From Channa striata (lineage: Eukaryota; Chordata; Actinopteri; Anabantiformes; Channidae), in NCBI GenBank assembly GCA_033026295.1, contig CM065177.1, positions 4,953,400 to 5,017,399 of the forward strand: a DNA stretch of 64,000 bases. Direction: 5' to 3'. Below the pieces are notes generated by a model, which was not told the DNA's origin, made no database searches, and saw only the letters and a program-made list of their open reading frames with translations. The position numbers and the translations under genes were made by a program. This document shows, piece by piece, positions 21,393-31,815 of this stretch; position 1 is the stretch's first letter; each line of letters opens with the position of its first letter.

Positions 21393-21599
21393 TTTACATT
21401 GTTAGCCAATGGAGCTGCCAGGCAAGAGGGCGAGAGGACGACCAAGGAGGAGATATATGGACGTTCTAACAGAGGACATGAGTCTAGCTGGTGTCAGAGA
21501 GGAAGATGCCCAGGATAGAGTGAAGTGGAAAAGGATGGTTCGCTGTGGCGACCCCTGATGGGAAAAGCCGAAAGAGTAGTTTTTTTACATTGTTAGCCA
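21393..21599 (+). mobile_element. 5'-truncated LINE (non-LTR retrotransposon) with 16-bp target duplication
   Basis: Bases 21409-21558 encode the last 50 codons of a reverse-transcriptase ORF (GKRARGRPRRRYMDVLTEDM, then AGVREEDAQDRVKWKRMVRC and GDP-stop), the typical C-terminus of fish non-LTR elements. A short 3' tail follows (to about 21583). The insertion is flanked by identical copies of TTTACATTGTTAGCCA at 21393-21408 and 21584-21599. Both the open frame and the perfect duplication point to a recent, dead-on-arrival insertion. Confidence 0.88.
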
Positions 21600-21708
21600 G
21601 ATCACATGAAATGCACAAATTTGTGACTTTGATAAAGCTGCTAAAATCCATGTTATAGTAACAATGGAACCTAAGACTACGTCTTAAAACACCGGAAAGC
21701 ACAAAAAT

Positions 21709-21732
21709 AAAATAAAATAAAAATAAAAATAA
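21709..21732. repeat. AAAAT-type simple repeat
   Basis: Short run of AATAAAATAAAATAAAAATA units, an ordinary low-complexity tract. Confidence 0.7.
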
Positions 21733-23633
21733 GTATTGAAAAATTATTTTTAGCATTGATTAGGTTTGGTAGCAGTGAGTATGTTCAGTCTTCAATAAAA
21801 TCAAATATTCATATCTCCGGCAATTGTGACTCTAAAACTATATAAATAAAGTTTAATAAAACTAGTCTTTTGCCATGCATGCAACTCTACTGCAAGCATA
21901 CTTCAATAAATATATCATTATTTAGCCAGGTTAACTCATTATATCATAATCAAGCTATGTTAGCTTAATAATGAGCTAACTTAAATAAGCTCTTCCTTAA
22001 ATAAAATAATTTCTAAAATATCCACAACATTAGTAACGCTTGGGAGCTTTATTATAAAAATCAAATATGCTTTTTGTATGTTATTAACTAATAAATGCTG
22101 ACATGTCTTTATAAGTTAAACACCTTCTAGCAATAATTTTTAAAAACACCTTCACCTTTGCCAACAATGACCTTTGACCCTTATTTTTTATCAATTTCTT
22201 TAAATGTTCTGCCATAAAAGTATATATTTTTTAAATGCATTGTTTTCTTAGTAAAGTACTTTTACTTTTGAACTTCCAGTAAAATGGAGATGATGATGAT
22301 CTGCTTAGTACTTTTACCTAAGCAAAAGATTTCAAGTGGTGCTTGTGGCCGAGCATTTTTACTGGAGCATTGAGTCTGTGAACTTCTACCTCCTCTGCAT
22401 ACAATCTGTCACATTTTGCCGTGTCCCTGCAGATTGGGCAGAGTAGCCATGCTGACCCTCTTCCTCCACCAGTATCCACATCGTGGTTGATCAGTCATTT
22501 TGAATTGAGATGATTCAAAGTGCTTTAAATTGCAATTAAGCATTAAATATACTATAAAATAAAATTACCTAATGTACTGAAAAGCAAAATCCTTTTTTTG
22601 TCTGAAAGCCTTCAAAAGCCTTTTTTATTCAAAATATTCTTATGAGCTATTTGGTAATGTCCTTAGCTTTCTATGTGTTGTCACCCAGCTGTTCTGGTAA
22701 GTAGCTTCTCTCTTTGTTCTTTCACTTGAAGCCTGTCCGGAGGCCTCGTCGGGGACAGCAGCCATTTTTGTTTGACTCGTTTTCTCCTGTTCTTTACAAC
22801 ACAGGACTAATGACGGTCGTCACAACTTCTAACATTTGAAAAACTGTTGCTATAAACATAATGACACTAGTTGCTAGATTACTACCAAATTGAATCTTTC
22901 CTTTCAGTTGTTTGTGCGCCAAATTGACACAACTGTGTGAGGCAAATCAGAAACAGAAAGTCATGTAAAACTTTAATATGATTTCAATAATTGAGAGAGA
23001 GACTGTGTTATAAAAATATGAATGCTTCACAACAAACACTTCCAGCATTATACAGGGTAGTTTTATGGGAGAAGAAGATGCAAAAAAAGATGATAATGGT
23101 CTTATTTAATATCTAATAATCTACATTTACAGGTGACAAAAAAAGAAATGCTCTAGCTAGATAATTTACCATCTAACTATGAATAACCTTAAGATCAAAT
23201 TTGAGCAGTTATTTCCAGTTTTGTTTACCAGCTGCTGTTTGTAATGCACTGATGAAATATTGTGTTTCAGTGAATTCACACCTGAAAGTGAAACTTGTCT
23301 AACTTGTTTTCCACAGTTTCCTCATGATATAACAGTGAGGGAATTTAAATGGTTAACCACAAAAAACAAAAGAAAAATGGTAAACAACTCTAAGTGACAT
23401 TCGCCTGGTGTACAATGGGTTAAAGCCAAAAACATGTTAAATAACTTAAGTGTATGAAAAGTAAGAAAACATATTTACACTTTTTTACAAAGGCAAACCA
23501 AGGCAAATTTTATGAGATGAGCTTTGATAGATTGAAATGATAAAGCCAAATATGATTCATGATAAAAATGGGGTTAACTTTCAGAGCTAACACTTGGGTT
23601 TAATCAGTTTGTCGGCATAGTTTAAGCATGATC

Positions 23634-24709
23634 TCACATGAAGGTGGATGTGATTTCTGACGTTGAAGACCTGCTGGCTCTTGACACTGATGTTCTCTCA
23701 GATACTCCTATCTTCCTCATGACCTGCCACAGCCTCTTCCTGAACTTCTCTCCCACAAAGGCATACAGCACTGGGTTGACACAACTGTGAAGCAGGCCCA
23801 GACTCTGGGTTGCGAATATCGCCCGATCCACTGCCATCTGTGCCGGGCACTGGAAGAGCACTATCCTGATCCTGAAAAACGTATCAGCCATGACTGCGAT
23901 GTGGTACGGTGTCCAACAAAGCAGAAAGGCAACCACTACAAACACAATCACTTTCATGGCTCGTTGTCGCTGAAACCCCCCGCGGATGTGAAGGAGGCGC
24001 TTGATGGTCACTCCATAACAGGGCAGCATAATGGCCAATGGAATAACAAAACCCAAAGTGTGGCGAAGTATCCTGGTGGCAAGCCGCCACTCATTGGCAC
24101 GATCGGAATCAAACATCTCTGAACACACTAAGCGACTAACGTTATAGTGCTGAGGAGGAGAAGAGGTGTTATAGAAGCCTGGCAGAGACAGCAGCACCCC
24201 AACAGCCCAGACAGCAGCACAAACTCCCCAGCTGCACAACTGTCGGTCCGACCTACGGGCCTCCATGGCTCGCACGATCACCACATAACGATCCATACTG
24301 ATGCAGGTCAGGAAGAGAATGCTGGAGTAGAAGCTTAGCTCCTGAAGGATGGTGATAGTTTTGCACATGCCATCTCCAAACACCCAGCCCATCGTGACAG
24401 AGACAGCCCAGAACGGCAGAGTAATGGCCAGCAGGAGGTCGGCGATCGCCAGGTGGAGAAGGTAGAGGTCAGAGGGCTGCAGCGACTGCTTGCTAAGGCC
24501 AATCACCAGCCCCACAACCAGATTCCCAGGAATGGCCAGCAGAAAGATGAGGATGTAAAATACACTGACAACGATGGCAACTGCATCTGGGAGGGAGAAG
24601 TGGTTGCAGGGCTGCGTTTCAGGGTTTACGATAAACTCGGTGTAATTATAAGTAAAGTTGAGTTCATCATAAATGGCGGGAAAGTCGAACATGAAAGATG
24701 TGTTTGGAT
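23634..24709 (-). CDS. CXC chemokine receptor (IL-8 receptor, cxcr1/cxcr2 type), main exon
   Basis: Seven-transmembrane, Gi-coupled receptor expected on neutrophils, binding ELR-type CXC chemokines. With the 7-base upstream exon it encodes 360 residues. Visible: N-glycosylation sites NFT and NYT in an acidic/Tyr-rich N-terminus, Cys37, GN in TM1, LAIADLL in TM2, Cys118 pairing with the loop-2 Cys (SRLVCSEM), DRY at 142-144, LLCWTPYH in TM6, NPVLYAF in TM7, and a Ser/Thr-rich tail ending TSTFM. Comparison with human CXCR2 (NWRMLLRILPQSFGFIVPL versus NEWRLATRILRHTLGFVIPL) supports CXCR1/2; which of the two is unclear. DRY continues as VVIVRA rather than LAIVHA. It lies downstream of nabp1 and upstream of speg on the same strand. 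Confidence 0.93.
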
Positions 24710-25098
24710 CTGAGGATGAAAATTAAGATAATAAGATTACATGTTACACTGACAAAAGATCCTGATAAATCTATTTGTATTAGCTTAATTACAATAATGA
24801 CTTTTTACCAGAGAAGAAGACATCTTCTCTATGGGTCAGTCTTTTCTACTCTTGTTTATAATGAACCAATACCACTTTTTTCTACAGTTTTCAATTTACA
24901 AAAAAAACAAAAATTACAATAAATTGAAGCATCCACTGCCTACAACTATCAAGACACAACTTTACATACTACTTAAATATTCCTGTGCCCAGTTATTTGC
25001 ATCTTATTAAACTACCCGGATGCCGTGAAAGTGAAGAGCAAATCAATTTATATTACAATACTTAATTTCAAAGTTTTTCTCAGAGTGGGAAAACCTAC

Positions 25099-25105
25099 CA
25101 GTCAT
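25099..25105 (-). CDS. chemokine receptor first coding exon (ATGACTG)
   Basis: Only seven coding bases, ATGACTG, before GTAGGT. Joined to the main exon after CATCCTCAG they give MTDPNTSFMFDF in frame (phase 1). Many chemokine-receptor genes have a tiny first coding exon. The inner Met at 24692 is an alternative start if this exon is skipped. Confidence 0.75.
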
Positions 25106-25914
25106 TGTGGTGTCGTCTCTGTCAAAGCCACTGAGTGTGTCACAAGGACACAAGGAACAAACTGTATTTTTCTTCACTCCTCCCATCACACTGACCATAG
25201 CCTCTTTTCCTGGTTGCCTAATGTGAGGTACAAAGATTACGATTTTCTCAAAAATTCAAAAAGCAACACAACATGTTAAATAGGCAAATGTGATATTTTT
25301 TAAATATAATTGAAGCTTAAAGTTTTTTTTTTAGATGTGACACACATTTTTAAGCTATTTGTATTTTAGTTAAATGCCATTTCTTTTCTTAAGAATTTAC
25401 CTCAGTTGCATATGTCAATATAGACCTAGTCATTATTTACATTAGGCTACAACCATATTGTTTGACAGGCACATGTTTTTATTTCTAATCCATTTTTAAT
25501 TTATGTATTGATTCATACTGAATACATGTTCATGTTTGTTCATGTTTTCTTTTCTTTTTTTATCTTACAGTTTCACCCCTTTTATCCACCCATTTCTATA
25601 TGTGTTAAGTTTTATTTATATATCAGTGCTATCTATTTTCAGTAGTCACTGTTTATTTTTCCCACCACAAAACTTCCCCATAAATAAACTCAGGCCATAT
25701 TATCTGAATCATATTTGTCATGAGATTTCTGTCACACTCTTGGTAAAATGGAAAGAGAAAGTATTAGTTGATGTCACATTGCTGTATATAATATAAATAT
25801 AGCATAACTGAAGAGATATTTAAGAGACAGAGTAAATGTAGCCTCCAAACTCCTTTCACAGTACAATGAAGACACTTGGGTTCAGTATTACACCAGGCCT
25901 GTGACTGACTCACA

Positions 25915-26173
25915 TTTATCGGTACTTTTTTGTTGCAAATTCCAACACGTCTTTCTAATTCTTACGGCTGATAACTGGTGTTTGGGGTTTTTTCTTCCCA
26001 CCTCTCACAAACCTTGTTTCATCAGTTGCCAGTCTTTTCACTGGCTCATCTGTCCTGTGTCTGTTCTCGGTAAACCGGTGGTTTCATTTGTCAAACAGGA
26101 TATACCCAATAGTTGGATGGGTGATGCCTGATATTTGTGCAGTGTCCCTGAAACCTTTTTGAACTTTTCTCAT
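25915..26173 (-). pseudogene. Tc1/mariner-like transposase remnant (N-terminal half)
   Basis: One minus-strand frame reads MRKVQKGFRDTAQISGITHP, then TIGYILFDK-stop, FTENRHRTDEPVKRLATDET and, after another stop, KDVLEFATKKY. This follows the helix-turn-helix DNA-binding and linker layout of Tc1-like transposases (..ENRHRTGRP.. and ..LEFAKK..). At least three in-frame stops make it dead. No terminal inverted repeats were spotted. Confidence 0.6.
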
Positions 26174-27928
26174 ATTCAACACAGCTTGCTTTCCCCCACA
26201 CACTTCATGTTGATTTTTTTTACTAGAGTTTACCAAATAGTGATTTTGATGAGGACTGTATAAGAAATTGTGTTGTTATTTGAGTTTTGCACTGTTGTCC
26301 TTGAAGTCAAAATATCAGACACATTAATCTTGTTTTAGAACCCACAGCGACTAAATAACAATATCAACCTGCAGTAAAATTTAAATTACTGAGAGCAATG
26401 ATGTGACTTAATTTCTGATGGACCACGGCTGCTGAGAGGAAGTTCCCAGCTCATGACATGCCTGTGTGTTGACACGAGTGACTAGCGTCACATTTCCTGC
26501 CATACTTCTTGTATGTTTCAACGTCGAGTGTCACAAGCAGTGATTTTATCATAAGATACAGTGAAACCACGTACAAACATGTTTTGAACGTAGTCTTGGG
26601 ACTTTGTGTTTGTGGGAAAAGGAAAGAGGCACGCCACACTTCAGACTGGGCTCATCAGAGCTTTAGATTAGTGCCTCATGTCTCACAGGCCCACGTTGCT
26701 ACAGTGGCACGTGGAAGAAGACAACATGACAGATGGCCACGTCTTTTTGAGCTGCTCAACAAGCTCTTTTATGTTCCATTTACAAACTATTTTCTTATTT
26801 GCTCCACTTTGAAACCTAAAGAAGACAAAGTGCAAGTGCATCAAATGTGGAATGGGACATCGACACCAACAGGCAATGTTTAGGTGCTTGGTGCAACAGA
26901 GGATATGAAGAAAGGCTTTTGCCGTGTGTAATGCATTGCTTCAACATGGACTATCTCACATGAAATGTTAGTGTGACTTAATTCCACAGACAAAGGAAGT
27001 AGCACAAACAAGGAATTATTTCTTCACGTATGCTAGTTGTGTAATTTTAACCACTTAAAATCCACAAGATCAAAAGGTTATTCTGAGTACCCTCTGGTAC
27101 AACTACATGGTGCTGTAAAATCAAATCCTTTCAAATTCACTGGGGGTTGGACACGTTAGTGAGTGCATTACAGACCACGGGGTCTCTTCAGACCTTGGCA
27201 GGTCCTTATAAGGGTGACACAAAAGCCTTGCCCAACTACACAAGGCTGGTTTAAACCATTGCAGCACAGTATAACAAACATACTATTTTATTGACATCAA
27301 CAGTAATTTGTGTTTCACAGACTCAGAAAACCACGTGGCATCAAAATTACTAAATTTATTCTGTGAACCATTTTGCCAGTATCTCAGTGGTCCCACCTGG
27401 ATTAAGGTACAGTTGATAGCAAATAAGGAAAACCTAATTTTGAATGCTAGATAATATCAAACACCTTTCCCTTCACAGAGTCACTTCAGATACAGTTTGG
27501 TTAAGAGAGGGAAGACCCTTTGAAAAAAATTTGCTTGTGCATTCAGTCCAAGAACTCGTTCTCACCAACTTAAGGCCTTTTCCACTAAAAAGCAGAAACT
27601 GCTTTCCTGATTTAAATGAAAGCCAAGTTCCCCTTGACATAAATTAAGAGAAGAAAGTGCTTCAAGTGTTCAAGTAGGGTGTATAGTTCAAAGACATAAG
27701 GGAGGGGGTTAGAACTGCGTGTTGGGGAGGTAACACTGGCACACAACTGGCAATTTGCTGTAGGATTCAGAAGACACGAATGAAGACTGAGAAGGCCGAC
27801 CACGTGACCACACCTTAACCACCAAGGCTCCACTGTATAAGTAGTGCTTGTGCATTAAGTGGTACATCACAATCACATTGTGCTGCTTACTAAGAGCACT
27901 GCTGTATGCATGACAAAACACATTTGTC

Positions 27929-27934
27929 TTTATT
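27929..27934 (-). terminator. nabp1 polyadenylation signal
   Basis: AATAAA on the minus strand about 180 bases after the nabp1 stop codon; the best-placed signal for a short 3' UTR. Confidence 0.65.
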
Positions 27935-28112
27935 AGGCTGTATAAAAATTATGCAAATAGTCCCCATTTTAATTACTTTTTTTGAAAAACAAAACAAAAG
28001 AAAAAAACTAGGCTGTGATCAGGAAGGCTCAGAAAGGTTAAAATAAGAGAATGGGAAAACAGGGATGTCCATAATTTGCTCCACGTTATCCCCCCCCAGC
28101 CAAATTCCAGTT

Positions 28113-28315
28113 TCATCTTTTGGCACGACGTGGGTCCCTGCCATTGCTAATAGTAACAGAGGACTTTGCGGCTGTCGGGGGACCAGAAACCGTAACGGGA
28201 GGTGCTCCGTTGCCAGGCGACCGACCGTTGGGTCGCCCAACATTCCCAAATGCGGGGTCACGAGGTGCACCGGGCGGTGGATTGTTGTTGGCAAAGGGTG
28301 GCATAGCACCGTTAC
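28113..28315 (-). CDS. nabp1: nabp1 coding exon 6 and stop
   Basis: Encodes a Pro/Gly/Asn-rich tail (PFANNNPPPGAPRDPAFGNV) and ends TISNGRDPRRAKR-stop, the NABP1 C-terminal signature. Acceptor CCTACAG. Confidence 0.94.
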
Positions 28316-30243
28316 CTGTAGGGTTGGGAGGAAAAAAAAACAAACAAAACACTAAAACAAAGTAAAAAATAAATGAGCGTCTCTAAATACATTTCAAGCT
28401 TCATAGGTGTTATTCCATTTAAGATTTTGACAACATTATTTAAAGGTGTAAACAATAAAGGTTATGGATAAATTCCATTTAGTAGCTGTGGTTACAGGAG
28501 TTTGGTACAGTGCATGCCAGCTCACTGTTGAGCTGTTGTGGTTTCCACAGAGTTTTTTCCCCCCGTATGTTTATGAGGTGTAGGGTGTGAAAAAGGTCTT
28601 CAGTGATTCCTATTAGCTAAACACATGACCATAGCGATAGACATTTCAGGTTTATTTTCGCAAACATAAATTAAAGCATTATTAAAACATTATGCAGCCT
28701 TTGTCTTCCACTTCAATTTCTTAAGCCAAACCCAGTTCAAACTACTACAACATTCTGCACTGACATAAGCAATGTGTATATGAATAAAACACACCATACT
28801 GACCTGGTGGAGCAGATGTACCTGAATTCTGATTGGGTGGAGAGTTTCCCCTCTGATTCTGGTCTGGTTTACCCTGTCAATATGGTAAAGGGAAGGTTAC
28901 TTTTTACCATCCTACTCCAAGTGAGAGGCTGTACTATTGGCCTATTAACTATTAAGAGACCAAATTCCTGTTAAAACCTTAATACAAGCCATCTGAGGAT
29001 TTGTATGTGAACATTACCCCAACAACAGAAATGATTTCTTCTGAAAAACTTATCAAAGGGTTATCGTACATTTCTGGATTCATGGCTACTCACAGACTTG
29101 TTTTGCTGGTTTGATTGGGTTAGCAGCTCTGGGTTTGGTTCACTGAAGTTGGGCACTTCTGAATATACCATGCAGAACCTGGGCAGACAAAAGTCATATT
29201 TGAGACAAGTTATAAAGCGTGTGCTTTGATTGTCATAAAATTTTTTGTTGGGCTATTGTCTACTACAATAATACATTTTAAAACAATTAGATTTTAGATC
29301 TTAAAAAGGAAAATCCTGACTCTACTAAATAAAAGCTTGTTATTTCCATGTGAACAAAATGTCTATTAAATAAAAAATAACATGTTTTGCAGTTCATTTC
29401 TCCCAAAATAAACTTATGAAGGGCTATAATTATAGGCTACTTATGCACATGCGTTCTTGACCCTCGTTTTAAAAACAAAGATGCTGCTGTCAAAATTCAC
29501 AAGACACATCATTGTGTGATGCTTGAGCAGGGAAGATATGAAAAGCAGAATTCCAACTGGGACAAGAACATTACTGAGGTATAAATAGATTTTTGGCTGG
29601 CCACTCACTCTCCAATCTTCTGTAGATCTCCTCCTCTTCCAGTGTACAAGGTTAGGCAGCCTTTCCATATAGATGCATAGCTAAGACAGAAATCACATCA
29701 TAAAAATATGCAGACAAACGCTAAGCAACTATTTTCACCAGGTTACTCTGGCTACATACAACAACTACAATAATGCATCTTTCAGAATATAATGCACATT
29801 TCAAATCAGTCCTGTGTATGTCATCGGTTTGCATTAGGAGCAGCAGTACCCTCGGGTCAGCTTGATGATGTCCCCCGGCTGAATGAGGCTGCCGAGTTCG
29901 TCCCAAACAGAGATCGCGATGCTCCCACTCTTGTCTGCCACTTTACAGGAGCGGACCTCATGACCATCTTTTGTTTTGGTCACTCGTCCTAATGGAACAG
30001 AAATTCATTAAAACGGTCACAGCTGTAGGAACAAAACTTATAAAAGGTTACAAAAACGTTTTGTTGGTTTAAGACAGTTTTGGGTAAAGAACAGTTTTGT
30101 CTGGCGCCCTTAAGAAATGACGCTACAGGGAGTCTGATGAGTTACTTACCTATTTCCAAAACGATGAATACAATATTGAGATTTTTCGAACCAGGCTTCA
30201 CGTCCTTTATCAGAAATAATGCATCGTTTGTGGGGGTTGCCAT
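28113..30243 (-). CDS. nabp1: nabp1, nucleic acid binding protein 1 (SOSS-B2/hSSB2), whole gene
   Basis: Single-stranded-DNA-binding OB-fold subunit of the SOSS complex, acting in the nucleus in double-strand-break repair. Six coding exons (30150-30243, 29850-29988, 29609-29680, 29094-29178, 28804-28873, 28113-28315) give 220 residues with all phases consistent. The OB fold fills about residues 1-110, then a Gln/Asn/Pro/Gly-rich disordered tail. The C-terminus ISNGRDPRRAKR matches NABP1 (ISNGRDPRRAFKR) and not NABP2 (NGKETRRSSKR). Human NABP1 is about 204 residues, so the length fits. Its neighbour cavin2 is also next to NABP1 in human. Confidence 0.95.
28804..28873 (-). CDS. nabp1: nabp1 coding exon 5
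   Basis: Encodes the low-complexity linker GKPDQNQRGNSPPNQNSGTS then APP. Acceptor TTGACAG, donor GTCAGT. Poorly conserved in the family; placed by splice sites and phase. Confidence 0.85.
29094..29178 (-). CDS. nabp1: nabp1 coding exon 4
   Basis: Encodes FCMVYSEVPNFSEPNPELLT then QSNQQNKS. FCMVYSEVPNFSEPNP is invariant in the family. Donor GTGAGT, phase 0. Confidence 0.93.
29609..29680 (-). CDS. nabp1: nabp1 coding exon 3
   Basis: Encodes YASIWKGCLTLYTGRGGDLQ then KIG. Acceptor GTCTTAG, donor GTGAGT. Multiple of three in length. Confidence 0.94.
29850..29988 (-). CDS. nabp1: nabp1 coding exon 2
   Basis: Encodes GRVTKTKDGHEVRSCKVADK, SGSIAISVWDELGSLIQPGD and IIKLTR, the OB-fold core. Acceptor CATTAG, donor GTACTG. 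Confidence 0.94.
30150..30243 (-). CDS. nabp1: nabp1 coding exon 1
   Basis: Encodes MATPTNDALFLIKDVKPGSK and NLNIVFIVLEI, matching human [21 protein letters not shown]. ATG is the first in the exon with a good context (ACAATGG). Donor GTAAGT, one base carried. Confidence 0.94.
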
Positions 30244-30760
30244 TGTTAGCGTGGATGAAAAACTACCACAGCTCGTCCCCTTCCTGTCAGAAACTCAGCA
30301 GCGACAAGTGAGGGCTGTCGTTACTTTGTAACGTTAGCCTTAGCTCAGCTAATTAGCGGTTAGCCAAGTGCTAACGCAGCCCCACTAAAAACACGCTGTT
30401 GTAATTAGTTCCAGACGATTGTCAGCTTCCCAAACTGTCGACCAACGGACACCACGGAGAAATAGAATTCAGCGGTTCAGACAATGGAAGAAAAGCGCTG
30501 AACGACAGCTGTGTTTTTGGACACCGCGAACACCAACACTGACCGGAGTGGTTCTAAATTTAATAGCTAACGTTTTCCAGCTTTGCTAAGGAACAGTCCG
30601 TCAAACGTCAGCTACCTTCTTCTGCGCTCGGGACTCTGCTCTCTGGGCATCTTCCTCTTCGCGTTCACCCTCACTGCCATGATGTCGGCTTCATTCTTTA
30701 CGTGACACAGGCTCGAGTGAAAACCGCACTAAAGCCGCTGGTAAGCAGTCAGTCTACGAG
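30244..30760 (-). promoter_or_regulatory. nabp1 5' UTR and promoter region
   Basis: GC-richer DNA upstream of the nabp1 start with several CG dinucleotides, the expected promoter. A short upstream reading frame begins at 30680 in good context (ATCATGGCAGTG); it either stops after 22 codons or reaches a possible donor (AAG|GTAGCT near 30615). I cannot fix the transcription start. Confidence 0.5.
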
Positions 30761-31724
30761 TCTGCGAAATGTCGAAAACACAAGAAAACCGAGTCAAATC
30801 TGAGAGGTTTCCATTTCAACAAAAGCCGCTTCACTCACTGCAAGTTACATGGCGCCTGAGATATTGTATGTGTTGCTTAGTATTTAGAGATAATTCATCT
30901 CCCTCGTCACTCCCGCTCCGTGAACACTTGAAATCAGTCGAGTCCTTTGTGTGTAACCAACTGTTAGCTCGGCTAGCGCAGTCTGACTAGATGCTTTGTT
31001 ACAGGACCAGTGTGCCTGTATCTAACTGTGGCCCTGACCACGTTGTTCGAAAAATATTACATTAAATGAGCAGGTTGTTTATGTCTAAACAATACTAAAG
31101 CTCAAAAATCGATTTTTGAAATCTTTATAAGCTGTTCACCACACGAGATCCGCTACTTCACCAATGCCCCAGAAACTACGTCAGCCAACGCTGCCGAGCA
31201 ACTATATCTCGCTCGGCCAGTTCCACTGTACGACAGACGGAAGGGGGATACAAGTGCAAACTTACTTACGTGAGGTCTTATACAATCGAGGCGATGTAAT
31301 AATTTAATTTTCTGGCATATTTTTATATACACATTGTAGTAAATGTAAATACAGAGAAGGCTATATTTTTAAAAAGAAAAAAATCCGGTTGGTTTCTACC
31401 AAATTACTTCCTGTCGCAATTAACGCGAGAGTGTAAAATGAGATTTGAGTGTCAATGATGAACATATTAATGGCCCATGTGTTATACATAAATCAGTGGT
31501 ATTCCGTTTTTTGCTTTTTTGTTTTTATTTTTATTTTTTATGTTGTAATGGTTAAAAAATACATTGATTTCTTTATTACTTCGTTTTCCGATATCCAATA
31601 TATGGACATGATTCAAACTCTCTTAAAGTGATCTCGTTTAAAATGCGTTTAGTGTATATAGCTGCCCGTTCGTATAAACACTGCAGTTACATTTCTGAGA
31701 ATAATTTGGGCTCAGCATAAAGTG

Positions 31725-31730
31725 AAAAAA
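31725..31730 (-). terminator. Pol III terminator of tRNA-Ser(CGA)
   Basis: TTTTTT on the minus strand, a few bases past the tRNA discriminator base. Confidence 0.8.
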
Positions 31731-31733
31731 GAT

Positions 31734-31815
31734 CGTCACGAACAGGATTCGAACCTGTGCGGGGAAACCCCATTGGATTTCGAGTCCAACGCCTTAACCT
31801 CTCGGCCACCGTGAC
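31734..31815 (-). tRNA. tRNA-Ser (anticodon CGA)
   Basis: Eighty-two bases folding as a class II tRNA: acceptor stem GTCACGG/TCGTGAC, D-arm GGCCGAGAGGTTAAGGC, anticodon stem TTGGA/TCCAA with loop CTCGAAA (anticodon CGA), long variable arm, and T-arm ACAGG-TTCGAAT-CCTGT. A- and B-box promoters are internal. A run of six T (31725-31730 on this strand) just downstream is the Pol III terminator. No CCA is encoded, as expected in eukaryotes. Reads UCG serine codons. Confidence 0.96.

Larger units (their letters stand above)
20384..23633. other. speg 5' flank and intergenic region
   Basis: Upstream of speg. Around 20900-21100 is richer in GC, with CAGCTG (about 21027) and C-rich tracts, the likeliest place for the speg promoter and any 5' UTR exon. 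A 5'-truncated LINE insertion lies at 21409-21583. From 21600 to 23630 the DNA is AT-rich and I see no gene. Confidence 0.6.
25106..28112. other. intergenic region between nabp1 and the chemokine receptor
   Basis: Holds the receptor's upstream region, a degraded Tc1/mariner transposase remnant (25915-26173) and the nabp1 3' UTR (27929-28112). Otherwise AT-rich with no gene visible. Confidence 0.6.

Noticed and set aside
23787..24338. Plus-strand frames over the chemokine receptor
   Set aside because: Antisense shadows of a clear seven-transmembrane receptor.
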